Source: UBA11957 sp963603285
GTDB lineage: Bacteria > Bacillota > Clostridia > Lachnospirales > Lachnospiraceae
Length of the DNA: 64,000 nucleotides
Direction: 5' to 3'
Assembly (NCBI GenBank): GCA_963603285.1
Contig: CAVCMG010000005.1
Span: 1 to 64,000, forward strand
The notes beneath the pieces are model-generated. The model did not search any database. It saw nothing but the letters and a program-made list of their open reading frames with translations, and was not told where the DNA came from. Shown piece after piece: positions 15,933-24,763 of this stretch. Position 1 is the first letter of the stretch; the number at the start of each line of letters is the position of its first letter. The translations under genes and the position numbers were made by a program.

Positions 15933-18011
15933 ATGAAGTTTACGATAAAACATGAGGCTTACCATCGCATGCGTATTCATCTGTCCTGCAGGAAGATGAC
16001 TTTTGCCGAGGCAGATATCCTGCAGTATTATCTGCAGTCTGCAGCTATGGTCAAAAATGCCAAGGTATATGAAAAGACCGCGGATGCGGTGATCGAGTAT
16101 GCCGGTGACCGTGCGCAGGTGATTACGCTGATGCGAAATTTCCATTATGAAGATGTAAAGGTTCCGAACGGACTGATCGAAAATTCCGGCAGAGAGATGA
16201 ATGCGGAATACAGGGAAAAGATGATCCAGAAGGTGCTTCTGCATTATGCGGGTAAGGTGGTTCTGCCGTATCCGGTTCGTGCCGGACTGGTGGCTGTCCG
16301 TTCTCTGAAATATATCAAACGGGGTGTACAGACGCTGTGGCAGCGCAAGATCGAGGTTCCGGTGCTGGATGCTGTGGCCATCGGTGTATCTGTTGTCCGT
16401 CAGGATATCGATACGGCAGGTTCGATCATCTTCCTGCTGGGTATCGGTGAGCTTCTGGAGGAGTGGACACATAAGAAATCTGTCGATGACCTGGCCAGAA
16501 GCATGTCCTTAAATGTCAGCAAGGTATGGCTGAAAAAGGATGGCCAGGAGATTCTGGTGGATACGACGAGTGTACAGTCCGGCGATGAAGTTGTTGTACA
16601 TATGGGGAATATCATCCCGTTTGACGGCTGCGTGACAGACGGTGAGGCTATGGTCAATCAGGCATCACTGACAGGTGAGTCTGTACCGATCCGCCGTGTG
16701 GCAGGTGCTTCTGTTTATGCAGGTACGGTTGTAGAAGAGGGCGAGCTGACGCTTAAGGTGAAGTCTGTCGGTGGTTCCAGCCGTTTTGAGAAGATCGTCG
16801 AGATGATTGAGGAATCCGAAAAGCTGAAATCCGGTCTGGAGAGCAAGGCGGAGCATCTGGCAGACAGTCTGGTCCCGTACAGTCTGGGAGGTACAGCTCT
16901 GACATATCTTCTGACCCGTAATGTGACAAAGGCGCTGTCAATCCTGATGGTTGATTTTTCCTGTGCACTGAAGCTGGCTATGCCGATTTCTGTGCTGTCT
17001 GCGATCCGTGAGGCACAGCAGTACGGTGTGACGGTCAAGGGCGGACGTTTCCTGGAGGCTGTGGCTGATGCGGATACGATCGTCTTTGATAAGACGGGTA
17101 CACTGACAAAGGCAAAACCGACGGTTGTTGAGGTGGTTCCGTTTAACGGCGAGAGCCCGGATGAGTTGCTTCGTCTAGCTGCCTGCCTGGAGGAGCATTT
17201 CCCGCACTCCATGGCGAAGGCTGTGGTACAGGCGGCTACGGAGAAGCATCTGCAGCATGAGGAGATGCATTCCAAGGTGGAATATATGGTGGCACATGGT
17301 ATTTCTTCGACGGTGGATGGCAAGCGGGTTGTGATCGGCAGCTACCATTTTGTATTTGAGGATGAGAAGTGTGTGATTCCGGAAAATGGTCAGGCGAAGT
17401 TTAATGCGCTGCCGGAGGAGTATTCCCATCTGTATCTGGCGATCAATGGCAGTCTGGCAGCGGTGATCTGTATTGAGGATCCGCTGCGTGAGGAGGCAAA
17501 GCATGTTGTGAAGGCGCTTCGCAAGGCAGGGCTTTCAAAGATCGTGATGATGACAGGTGACAGTGAGCGGACGGCTTCGGCGATCGCAAAGCGCGTTGGC
17601 GTGGATGAGTACTATGCTGAGGTGCTGCCTGAGGATAAGGCACGGTTTGTGGAGCAGGAGAAGGCGAAGGGCCGCAAGGTTATTATGATCGGTGACGGTA
17701 TCAATGATTCACCGGCGCTTTCGGCTGCGGATGTCGGCGTGGCGATCAGTGATGGTGCGGAGCTGGCGAGAGAGATTGCGGATATTACTGTGGGTGGTAA
17801 TGATCTGTATCAGATTGTGGCTTTGAAGAGGATCAGTGATGCTTTGATGAAGAGGATCCGGGCGAATTACCGGTTTATTGTGGGATTCAATGGGATGCTG
17901 ATCGGACTTGGTGTGGCCGGGGTGATCCAGCCGACGACTTCGGCGCTGTTGCATAATACTTCTACTCTGTTGATCGGGGTGAAGAGTATGACGAATTTGA
18001 TTGAGAAATAA
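15933..18011 (+). CDS. Heavy-metal-translocating P-type ATPase
   Basis: This 692-residue P1B-type pump has a degenerate HMA-like N-terminal domain without CxxC (residues 1-80), the actuator TGES (248-251), the phosphorylation motif DKTGTLT (D386), a P-H pair in HFPHSMAK and GDGINDSPAL. The membrane metal motif, normally CPC or SPC, reads FSCALKLAMP (C344), so the proline between the ligands is absent. The metal is therefore not predictable from known classes. It follows DUF6110 and is divergent from a DtxR-type repressor, so efflux of Mn, Fe or a similar metal is the best guess. The last 100 codons use TTG and AGG more than the rest. Confidence 0.9.
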   Translation: MKFTIKHEAYHRMRIHLSCRKMTFAEADILQYYLQSAAMVKNAKVYEKTADAVIEYAGDRAQVITLMRNFHYEDVKVPNGLIENSGREMNAEYREKMIQKVLLHYAGKVVLPYPVRAGLVAVRSLKYIKRGVQTLWQRKIEVPVLDAVAIGVSVVRQDIDTAGSIIFLLGIGELLEEWTHKKSVDDLARSMSLNVSKVWLKKDGQEILVDTTSVQSGDEVVVHMGNIIPFDGCVTDGEAMVNQASLTGESVPIRRVAGASVYAGTVVEEGELTLKVKSVGGSSRFEKIVEMIEESEKLKSGLESKAEHLADSLVPYSLGGTALTYLLTRNVTKALSILMVDFSCALKLAMPISVLSAIREAQQYGVTVKGGRFLEAVADADTIVFDKTGTLTKAKPTVVEVVPFNGESPDELLRLAACLEEHFPHSMAKAVVQAATEKHLQHEEMHSKVEYMVAHGISSTVDGKRVVIGSYHFVFEDEKCVIPENGQAKFNALPEEYSHLYLAINGSLAAVICIEDPLREEAKHVVKALRKAGLSKIVMMTGDSERTASAIAKRVGVDEYYAEVLPEDKARFVEQEKAKGRKVIMIGDGINDSPALSAADVGVAISDGAELAREIADITVGGNDLYQIVALKRISDALMKRIRANYRFIVGFNGMLIGLGVAGVIQPTTSALLHNTSTLLIGVKSMTNLIEK

Positions 18012-18032
18012 TATGGGAGATGAGGGACGGAC

Positions 18033-18308
18033 GGATGCTCTGCCGAAAAGCCGGTGGTCTGTCTGCTCTCTGGAAAATCCCGACGCTTGGGCGATGGTTC
18101 TAAGCCAAAAGAGGCCGTGTATAAAAGGTACCGGATGCATTCGCCGTGTTTTCTGATGAAAACACAGCTCAAGGCATCCGCATCTGCCGTCTGGGAGACG
18201 ACAGATGCCCTTTTATACGCGGCCTCTTTTGCCTAAGAACCAGTCAGCCCGCGCTTTAGGGATTTTCCAGAGAGCAGACAGACCACCGGCTTTTCGGCAG
18301 AGGCATCC
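18033..18308. repeat. Element A: long cloverleaf-like inverted repeat
   Basis: A 276-base inverted repeat begins 22 bases after the ATPase stop. The outer arms 18033-18081 and 18259-18308 pair over 49 bases with one bulged base. After an internal loop, inner arms 18096-18127 and 18210-18241 pair over about 32 bases, including a G-U pair that suggests selection on RNA. The centre holds two further hairpins: 18132-18180 (CGGATGC/GCATCCG enclosing GTGTTTTC/GAAAACAC) and 18181-18207 (CATCTG/CAGATG enclosing CGTCT/AGACG). It codes for no protein and has no T-tract, so it is not a simple terminator. The decamer TGAGGGACGG flanks it at 18021 and 18402. Confidence 0.85.
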
Positions 18309-18334
18309 TGACTTTTGAGAAAAGAAATTTGGCA

Positions 18335-18365
18335 GGGTGGTGGGGAGAGTGGGGCACAGGGCGGG
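18335..18365 (+). other. G-quadruplex-type motif
   Basis: Five G-runs (18335-18337, 18342-18345, 18351-18354, 18359-18361, 18363-18365) are separated by loops of 4, 5, 4 and 1 bases, which meets the usual four-run G4 pattern. A hairpin GCACAGGGCG/CGCCCTG-CT-GTGC overlaps its end, at about 18354-18381. The rest of 18309-18519 holds a G-rich tract, a T-run at 18432-18438 and the bile salt hydrolase leader, with no gene. Confidence 0.55.
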
Positions 18366-18519
18366 CTGCGCCCTGCTGTGCGGTCAGAGAAAGCTTGTGG
18401 GTGAGGGACGGGGCGGTTGCGGCTGGTGGGATTTTTTTCTATTAAGAAAAAGTTTAGAGTTTTTTGCTGGAAAATAGTGTATGCTATAGGTCAGAGTAAT
18501 GATAAAGGAGTGAAACGGT

Positions 18520-19494
18520 ATGTGTACAGCGGCGACGTATCAGACGAAGGATTTTTATATGGGGCGGACGTTGGATTATGAGTTTTCTTATGGGGAGGAG
18601 ATTGCGGTGATGCCGCGGAGGTTTCCTCTGGAATTTCGATATGGGAAGACGCTTAAGACGCATTATGCGATGATCGGGATGGCGCATATGGCGGGGGGGT
18701 ATCCTCTTTTTTATGATGCGGCGAATGAGAAGGGGCTTGGTATGGCTGGGCTGAATTTTGTGGGGAATGCGGTGTATCAGGAGGAGTCTTCCGGTCTGGA
18801 GAATGTGGCGCAGTTTGAGTTTATTCCGTGGGTGCTGTCGCAGTGTGCTTCTGTGGCGGAGGCTAGGGAGCTTCTGGCGCGGACGAATGTGACGGGGGCG
18901 CCGTTTAGTGCGCAGTTTCCGAGTGCGCAGCTGCATTATATGATCGCTGCGTCGGATGGCTGTCTTGTGGTGGAGTGTATGGCGGATGGGATGCATGTGC
19001 ATGAGAATCTGGCGGGGGTGTTGACGAATAATCCGCCGTTTGAAACGCAGATGTTTCTTTTGAACCAGTATATGCATCTGTCCGAAAAACAGCCGGAGAA
19101 CCATTTCAGTACAGAGATCGCCATGCAGCAGTACAGCCGTGGTATGGGAACGTTGGGGCTGCCGGGGGATCTGTCTTCGACGTCGAGGTTTGCGCGGGCG
19201 GCTTTTGTGCGGGCACATGCACTGTCGGACGATACGGAAGAAGCGAGTGTGAGCCAGTTTTTTCATATCCTTGGTTCTGTGGATCAGCAGAGGGGCTGCT
19301 GTGAGGTGGCTGATGGGAAGTATGAGGTGACGATCTATACGTCCTGCTGTAATACAGTAAAAGGAATTTATTATTATACAACGTATGATAACAGTCAGGT
19401 TACGGCTGTGGACATGCATCATGAGAATCTGGATGGTGATGTGGTTGTAGCTTATCCGATGCTGGAGAAGATGCAGGTGTTATGGCAGAATTAA
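18520..19494 (+). CDS. Conjugated bile salt hydrolase (choloylglycine hydrolase family)
   Basis: This 324-residue Ntn-hydrolase cleaves the amide of glycine- or taurine-conjugated bile acids. The residues of the bile salt hydrolase active site are present: C2 (the nucleophile exposed after Met removal), R16 and D19 in MGRTLDY, N79 in LNF, N171 in LTNNPPF and R223 in STSRFAR. There is no signal peptide, so it is cytoplasmic as usual. AAAGGAG precedes the ATG. It stands alone between element A and a SulP transporter. Penicillin V acylases share the fold, but the NNPPF and SRF context favours bile salts. Codon use is unusually rich in GGG, TTG and GCG. Confidence 0.88.
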   Translation: MCTAATYQTKDFYMGRTLDYEFSYGEEIAVMPRRFPLEFRYGKTLKTHYAMIGMAHMAGGYPLFYDAANEKGLGMAGLNFVGNAVYQEESSGLENVAQFEFIPWVLSQCASVAEARELLARTNVTGAPFSAQFPSAQLHYMIAASDGCLVVECMADGMHVHENLAGVLTNNPPFETQMFLLNQYMHLSEKQPENHFSTEIAMQQYSRGMGTLGLPGDLSSTSRFARAAFVRAHALSDDTEEASVSQFFHILGSVDQQRGCCEVADGKYEVTIYTSCCNTVKGIYYYTTYDNSQVTAVDMHHENLDGDVVVAYPMLEKMQVLWQN

Positions 19495-19604
19495 GGTGTT
19501 ACGTTTGAAGGAAAATTGCAGATTTTCCGGTGAAGGTAAGGTGAAGGATATGTTGTGTGGGGCTGTCGCAGGAAAGCTTTCACGAACAAAAGGGAGAGTG
19601 ACAT

Positions 19605-21734
19605 ATGCAGCTGGCAAAAACGTTGCGAAAGTATGACAGAAAAAATCTGACGAAGGATCTGGTGACGGGTCTGATCATTATGGCGGTCTCGATTCCTATT
19701 TCGATGGGGTATGCGCAGATTGCGGGGCTTCCGGCGGTGTATGGGCTGTATGGGTCGGTCTTTCCAATCCTTCTGTTTGCGTTGTTTTCTACTTCGCCGC
19801 AGTTCATTTTCGGTGTGGATGCAGCTCCGGCGGCACTGGTGGGAGCTGCGCTTGTGGAACTGGGGATAGAGAGCGGTTCGGACCGGGCGCTGGCGGTTGT
19901 GCCGGTGCTGACGTTTTTTGTGGCGGTCTGGCTGATACTCTTTGCCGTATTAAAGGCCGGAAAGCTGGTCAGCTATATTTCTGCGCCGGTGATGGGCGGC
20001 TTTATCACGGGGATCTGCACGACGATCATTCTGATGCAGGTGCCAAAGCTGATGGGCGGCAGTGCCGGTACGGGAGAGCTGCCGGAGCTGGCAGAGCATA
20101 TCGGGGAAACTCTGCAGCAGATCAGTCTTCCGTCTCTGGTGCTGGGACTTGTGTCGCTGGCTGTGTTGCTGGTGATGAAAAGGGTGATGCCGAAATTTCC
20201 TGTGGCTGTGGTATTGATGGCGGTGGGAGCACTTTTGTCGATATGCCTTCCGCTGGAAAGCTGGGGAATCCGGACGCTTGATGCTGTGGAGCCGGGGCTT
20301 CCGGTGTGGCGGTTGCCGGATTTTACGGCGATCGGTCTGAAAGCGGCGCTTACATACAGTCTGTCGATCGCGGTGGTGATCATGGCGGAAACGCTTCTGG
20401 CAGAAAACAGCTTTGCGCAGAAAAATGGCTATAAAATAGACGATAATCAGGAGCTGGTGGCCTTTGCAGCAGGCAATCTGGTGGCAGCGCTGACCGGCTG
20501 TTGTCCGATCAACGGCTCGGTATCCCGTACGGTGATGAGTGAGCAGTATCAGGGAAAGACGCAGCTGACCGGGATCGTGGCAGGACTGTCGATGGTCGTT
20601 GTGCTGTTATTTGCCACGGGCTTTATCGGTTATCTGCCGGTGCCGGTACTGACGGCTATCGTGATTTCAGCCTTACTCGGTGCGACGGAGTTTGACCTTG
20701 CTGTGCGGCTGTGGAAGGTCAGCCGTAAGGAATGTCTGATCTTCTTTGGGGCCTTTTTCGGTGTTCTGATGCTGGGGACGATCAATGGCGTACTGATCGG
20801 TATTATCCTGTCTTTTGCAGAAATGATCATCCGTACGGCAAAGCCGGCGTGCTGTTTTCTGGGCATCCAGCCGGGACACCGGCATTTCCGGGATCTTGCG
20901 GAGAGTGAACAGATCCATGCGATCGAGGGTGTCGTGATCTACCGGTTCAGCAGCAGTCTGTTTTTTGCCAATGTGGATATCCTGCAGCGGGATATAGAGG
21001 GGGCGATTACAGAGGATACAAAGGCTGTGATCCTGGATGCCAGCGGTATCGGCAGTATGGATATTACGGTGGCGGACCGGATCGCGATTCTGTACCGGTC
21101 GTTAAAGGCCAGAGGTATCCGGTTTTACATAACGGAGCATATTGCCGGACTGAATGAGCAGATGCGTTCGTTGGGACTCGGTTTTCTGATCGAGGAAGGC
21201 TGTGCGCGCCGTACGATCCATGTGGCCTTAAAGGATATGGGCATTAACCGGCCGTATCCGCTGAAGGGCGAGGTGGAGAATACAGAGCGCTCCGCAGCGC
21301 GGAAACGTGTGGATAATCGTGTACAGGAATTTGTCTGGGCCTTTGGTTCGGATGCCGAGGCGCAGATCGAGAAGCAGATTCGCCTGCAGATCGAACAGCT
21401 GAAGGAAAATGGCGATATCGAGGAGCTTTTGCATGGCCGCTGGGCACATATGGAGGAGCTGGACGAGGATGAATGGATCGAGCATCTGGAAGAACATCTG
21501 AAAGAGATCGTCAATATTTCCGGTAAGGATGAGCAGACGCTGGCGGCGCAGTTTGAAAATCACCGGAGGGAGATCCATGCGCGGATGGCCAGTGAACATC
21601 CGGAGCTGGCGGCGAGATTTAAGGAGCGCCGGCATCTTCTGGACGAGCATTTGAAGGAAAAGAGGCCGGATGTCTACGCGCTGGTCCTGAAACACCGGGA
21701 AAGGACAGAGCGGGAAGAAAATGCACAGAAATAG
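19605..21734 (+). CDS. SulP family anion transporter with STAS domain and C-terminal extension
   Basis: The protein has 709 residues. Residues 1-430 form the SulP transport domain with about twelve segments (TGLIIMAVSIPISMGYAQIA near the start). About 440-545 is a cytoplasmic STAS domain (VVIYRFSSSLFFANVDIL, then DASGIGSMDITVADR). Such proteins carry sulfate, bicarbonate or dicarboxylates. The last 160 residues are unusual: a charged, helical region with repeated E-H-L-E and H-P-E-L blocks that may form a coiled coil. Typical bacterial SulP proteins end soon after STAS. GGGAG lies upstream of the ATG and a strong terminator follows. Confidence 0.9.
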   Translation: MQLAKTLRKYDRKNLTKDLVTGLIIMAVSIPISMGYAQIAGLPAVYGLYGSVFPILLFALFSTSPQFIFGVDAAPAALVGAALVELGIESGSDRALAVVPVLTFFVAVWLILFAVLKAGKLVSYISAPVMGGFITGICTTIILMQVPKLMGGSAGTGELPELAEHIGETLQQISLPSLVLGLVSLAVLLVMKRVMPKFPVAVVLMAVGALLSICLPLESWGIRTLDAVEPGLPVWRLPDFTAIGLKAALTYSLSIAVVIMAETLLAENSFAQKNGYKIDDNQELVAFAAGNLVAALTGCCPINGSVSRTVMSEQYQGKTQLTGIVAGLSMVVVLLFATGFIGYLPVPVLTAIVISALLGATEFDLAVRLWKVSRKECLIFFGAFFGVLMLGTINGVLIGIILSFAEMIIRTAKPACCFLGIQPGHRHFRDLAESEQIHAIEGVVIYRFSSSLFFANVDILQRDIEGAITEDTKAVILDASGIGSMDITVADRIAILYRSLKARGIRFYITEHIAGLNEQMRSLGLGFLIEEGCARRTIHVALKDMGINRPYPLKGEVENTERSAARKRVDNRVQEFVWAFGSDAEAQIEKQIRLQIEQLKENGDIEELLHGRWAHMEELDEDEWIEHLEEHLKEIVNISGKDEQTLAAQFENHRREIHARMASEHPELAARFKERRHLLDEHLKEKRPDVYALVLKHRERTEREENAQK

Positions 21735-21744
21735 TTAAAAGGCA

Positions 21745-21787
21745 GCGGAGCAGATCTGGAAGTTTTGGAGATCTGCTTCGCATTTTT
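21745..21787 (+). terminator. Terminator of the SulP gene
   Basis: The stem GCGGAGCAGATCT/AGATCTGCTTCGC, with one mismatch and an 11-base loop, is followed by ATTTTT. Confidence 0.85.
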
Positions 21788-21848
21788 ATACAGAAGACAG
21801 TTGAAAGAAGATTCAAACAGAGTTTTAAAAGAAAAACAAAAGAGGTTC

Positions 21849-21877
21849 TTGACGGAACGAATAAATGGTGCTAGTTT
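21849..21877 (+). promoter_or_regulatory. Possible purC promoter
   Basis: TTGACG (21849-21854) lies 17 bases before TAGTTT (21872-21877). The -35 is good and the -10 is weak. I see no purine riboswitch or PurBox pair in the 58-base leader. Confidence 0.35.
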
Positions 21878-21934
21878 ATAAGTGCAACAGATAAATACAA
21901 CCTTATTTATTACAAATAGAAAGGAATACTGAGC

Positions 21935-22795
21935 ATGAAACCGATCAAAGAAGGTAAAGTACGTGAGATCTACGACAATGGCGACAGCCTGATCATGGTG
22001 GCAACTGACCGTATCAGCTGCTTTGATGTTATCCTGAAAAATGAGGTGACAAAGAAGGGCACGGTGCTGACACAGATGTCCAAATTCTGGTTTGATATGA
22101 CACAGGATATCCTGCCGAACCATATGCTTTCCGTTGATGTAAAGGATATGCCGGAGTACTTCCAGCAGGAGAAATTTGACGGCAACAGCATGATGTGCAA
22201 GAAGCTGGAGATGCTTCCGATTGAATGTATTGTCCGTGGTTATATCACAGGCAGTGGCTGGGCCAGCTATCAGAAGACCGGTGAGGTCTGCGGTATCAAG
22301 CTGCCGGAGGGACTGCGGGAGTCCGATAAGCTGCCGGAGCCGATCTACACACCGTCTACCAAGGCTGAGATCGGGGATCATGATGAGAATATTTCCTTTG
22401 AACAGAGTGTGGAGTATCTGGAAAAGAGATTTCCGGGCAAGGGTCAGGAGTATGCTGAGAAGCTGAGAGACTATACGATCGCTCTGTATAAAAAATGTGC
22501 TGAGTATGCGCTGACAAAGGGTATTATTATTGCGGATACAAAGTTTGAGTTTGGTCTGGATGAGAATGGCAATATCGTGATTGGTGACGAGATGCTGACA
22601 CCGGACAGTTCCAGATTCTGGCCGGCAGAAGGATATGAACCGGGGCATGGTCAGCCGTCGTTTGACAAGCAGTTTGCAAGAGACTGGCTGAAGGCTAATC
22701 CAGATAATGACTGGACTTTGCCGCAGGAGATCGTGGATAAGACGATTGATAAGTATTTGCAGGGATATAAGATGTTGACCGGAAAAGAACTGTAA
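21935..22795 (+). CDS. purC: Phosphoribosylaminoimidazole-succinocarboxamide synthase
   Basis: This 286-residue SAICAR synthase joins aspartate to CAIR in step eight of purine synthesis, using ATP. The family hallmarks are KEGKVREIYD at the start, VATDRISCFDVIL, ECIVRGYITGSGW and IADTKFEFGLDENG with GDEMLTPDSSRFW. It is the long form of the enzyme. It stands alone with its own promoter and terminator; purF and purB lie far away at 58-61 kb, so the pathway is split into several transcripts here. Confidence 0.96.
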   Translation: MKPIKEGKVREIYDNGDSLIMVATDRISCFDVILKNEVTKKGTVLTQMSKFWFDMTQDILPNHMLSVDVKDMPEYFQQEKFDGNSMMCKKLEMLPIECIVRGYITGSGWASYQKTGEVCGIKLPEGLRESDKLPEPIYTPSTKAEIGDHDENISFEQSVEYLEKRFPGKGQEYAEKLRDYTIALYKKCAEYALTKGIIIADTKFEFGLDENGNIVIGDEMLTPDSSRFWPAEGYEPGHGQPSFDKQFARDWLKANPDNDWTLPQEIVDKTIDKYLQGYKMLTGKEL

Positions 22796-22818
22796 TAAGG
22801 TCGTCATAACTTTTGGAT

Positions 22819-22858
22819 ATGGCCAATAACCCCCAGTGCGGGTTGTTGGCCATTTTTT
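22819..22858 (+). terminator. Terminator of purC
   Basis: GGCCAATAACCC pairs with GGGTTGTTGGCC (one G-T), followed by ATTTTTT. Confidence 0.9.
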
Positions 22859-22900
22859 CTGCCTTTACAATGGGTACAGAACATGTAAAGGGAGAAAAAT

Positions 22901-24529
22901 ATGAAAAAGAGAACGACATGCAGGATGGCCGGGCTGCTGGCAATACTGGCCGGGCTGCAGCTGCTGACGGGATGCGGTACGACGCTTCTGGCGGCTGAAA
23001 AATCGGACACCGAATCACAGAAAGAGACAGCGGCCCTGCAGTCTGCAGGATCTGATGCAGCAGAGAAAACGCTGGTGATCGGCAGTGGACAGGCCTGTGC
23101 GACGCTGGATCCGGCCAATGCCTATGACGGGTGGTATACCGTGCGTTACGGGATCAGTGAGACGCTGACGAAGATGAATGACGATATGACAATCTCCGGC
23201 TGGCTGATTACGGATGATTATACGGCATCTGAAGATTATACGACATGGACATTCCATATCTGGGAAGGTATCATCTTTTCCAATGGAGATGTGGTGGATG
23301 CGGCTGCGGTTAAAGCATCACTGGAGCGGGTATTTGCGGAAAGTAACAGAGGAACGGACTATTTTACACCGGTGCAGATCACGGCAGACGGGCAGACGCT
23401 GACGATCACCTGTGACCGGCCGGAGCCGATTCTACCGAATAAGCTGGCAGATCCCCTGTTTGTGGTCATTGATACGGCGGCAGAACTGGCGGATATACAG
23501 GATAAAGGGCCTGTTGGCTGCGGTCCGTTCGTGGTAGAGAGCTTTGATCCGGTGACAAAGGAATGTGTGGTTGTCAGAAATGCCACATATTATGGCGAAG
23601 AAGTAAAAGCCGACCGTATCGATTTTGTCTATACAGAGGATCAGAGTGCCTTGACGATGGGGCTGCTGGCAGGAGATTTTGATGCGGTATACAATGTCAG
23701 TATGAGCGATATCGCATCCTTTGAAAGTGCAGGATATACGATCGAAAGGACAGCCAGTGGACGGACAACGCATGGCTTTATGAACCAGAAGGGAGCCCTG
23801 CAGGACAAAGTACTGCGGGAGGCGCTGCTCCGTTGTATAGATAAGGAAACTATCTGCAATGTCCAGCTGAACGGCCAGTATGTGGCCGGAAAAACGCTGG
23901 TGACATCATCTGCACCGTACGGTTACGAGCCACTGAACGATCCGTATCCGTACGATCCGCAGAAGGCAGTGGAGCTTCTGGATGCAGCCGGTTACAGGGA
24001 TGTGGATGGAGACGGTTACCGGGAGACGCCGGGGGGAGAGCCGCTTTCGCTGGATTTTGTCTACTATCAGGGGCGTCCCGAGCAGGAAATCGTGGTGACG
24101 GCGACACAGATTGCTGCTGAGCAGGAGCTGGGCATCCGGATCAATGCGGTGGTAAACGATACACAGACCGTCATCGACCGGCTGGCGGCAGGAGAGTATG
24201 ATCTGCTGTGTATGAGCATCAACGTTTTGAACTGTGCAGATCCGGAGAACCACCTGAATACCTATTTCAAAACCGGTGGCTCCTATGCAAGCTTCGGCTG
24301 GAGCAACACGGCTTTTGATGAGATACTGGACATGCTTACGGCAACGGCAGATCCCATGGAGCGTACAGCTCTGGTCATGCAGGCAGAGCAGATCCTTCTG
24401 GACGATGCCGTGTACATCAGCTACTGCTATCCGCTGATGAATTTTGTCATGAAGGACAATGTGACAGGCATCACAAGCACTCCGGCAGATTATTACTGGG
24501 TCAGTGCGGCGACAGATATACGAAGATAA
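22901..24529 (+). CDS. ABC transporter substrate-binding lipoprotein, peptide/nickel type (orphan)
   Basis: The protein has 542 residues. The signal ends in the lipobox LLTGC (cysteine near residue 25), followed by an SBP_bac_5 domain. Family marks are SGQACATLDPANAYDGWY, then ISETLTKMNDDM and a WTFHIWEGIIFSNGDVVDAA block. Such proteins bind oligopeptides, nickel or similar ligands outside the membrane for Opp/Dpp-type importers. No permease or ATPase gene is next to it: the neighbours are purC and ldhA. It must serve a transporter encoded elsewhere or act as a sensor. GGGAG precedes the ATG. Confidence 0.9.
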   Translation: MKKRTTCRMAGLLAILAGLQLLTGCGTTLLAAEKSDTESQKETAALQSAGSDAAEKTLVIGSGQACATLDPANAYDGWYTVRYGISETLTKMNDDMTISGWLITDDYTASEDYTTWTFHIWEGIIFSNGDVVDAAAVKASLERVFAESNRGTDYFTPVQITADGQTLTITCDRPEPILPNKLADPLFVVIDTAAELADIQDKGPVGCGPFVVESFDPVTKECVVVRNATYYGEEVKADRIDFVYTEDQSALTMGLLAGDFDAVYNVSMSDIASFESAGYTIERTASGRTTHGFMNQKGALQDKVLREALLRCIDKETICNVQLNGQYVAGKTLVTSSAPYGYEPLNDPYPYDPQKAVELLDAAGYRDVDGDGYRETPGGEPLSLDFVYYQGRPEQEIVVTATQIAAEQELGIRINAVVNDTQTVIDRLAAGEYDLLCMSINVLNCADPENHLNTYFKTGGSYASFGWSNTAFDEILDMLTATADPMERTALVMQAEQILLDDAVYISYCYPLMNFVMKDNVTGITSTPADYYWVSAATDIRR

Positions 24530-24598
24530 TGCGGGGTTCTTCACCCATTTAGATGAATATCCTCTGAAAACTTCATGTAAATGGTTTATCCTCTATAT

Positions 24599-24641
24599 AA
24601 AAGGGATCGGATGATGCTACAAATATCAGCCGGTTCCTTTT
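24599..24641 (+). terminator. Terminator of the orphan binding protein gene
   Basis: The stem AAAAGG...CGG paired with CCG...CCTTTT has internal mismatches and a 19-base loop; the final TTTT is short. Confidence 0.55.
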
Positions 24642-24745
24642 GGTGTTATGAGAAAATATGTGGAAAAGTGTTTTATCTCATATAGTGGACAAATATGGCA
24701 TGGGATTGTTTTATATGTAAAATTACAGAAAAAACAGCACTTTAC

Positions 24746-24763
24746 GTGTTAAAAATTTAACAA
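24746..24763 (+). promoter_or_regulatory. Rex-type operator upstream of ldhA
   Basis: The sequence TGTTAA-AAAT-TTAACAA matches the Rex consensus TTGTTAA-N4-TTAACAA at all but the first base. Rex senses the NADH/NAD ratio and classically represses lactate dehydrogenase and other fermentation genes in Firmicutes. It lies about 30 bases before a TATACT box (24795-24800) and 120 bases before the ldhA start. The rest of 24642-24882 is AT-rich leader. Confidence 0.72.

Noticed and set aside
18033..18308. Element A as an ordinary intrinsic terminator or an insertion sequence
   Set aside because: It is ten times longer than a terminator, has no T-tract, and no transposase frame or target duplication is seen.
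21674..22807. 377-codon antisense frame over purC
   Set aside because: It mirrors purC codons; purC is certain from its motifs.
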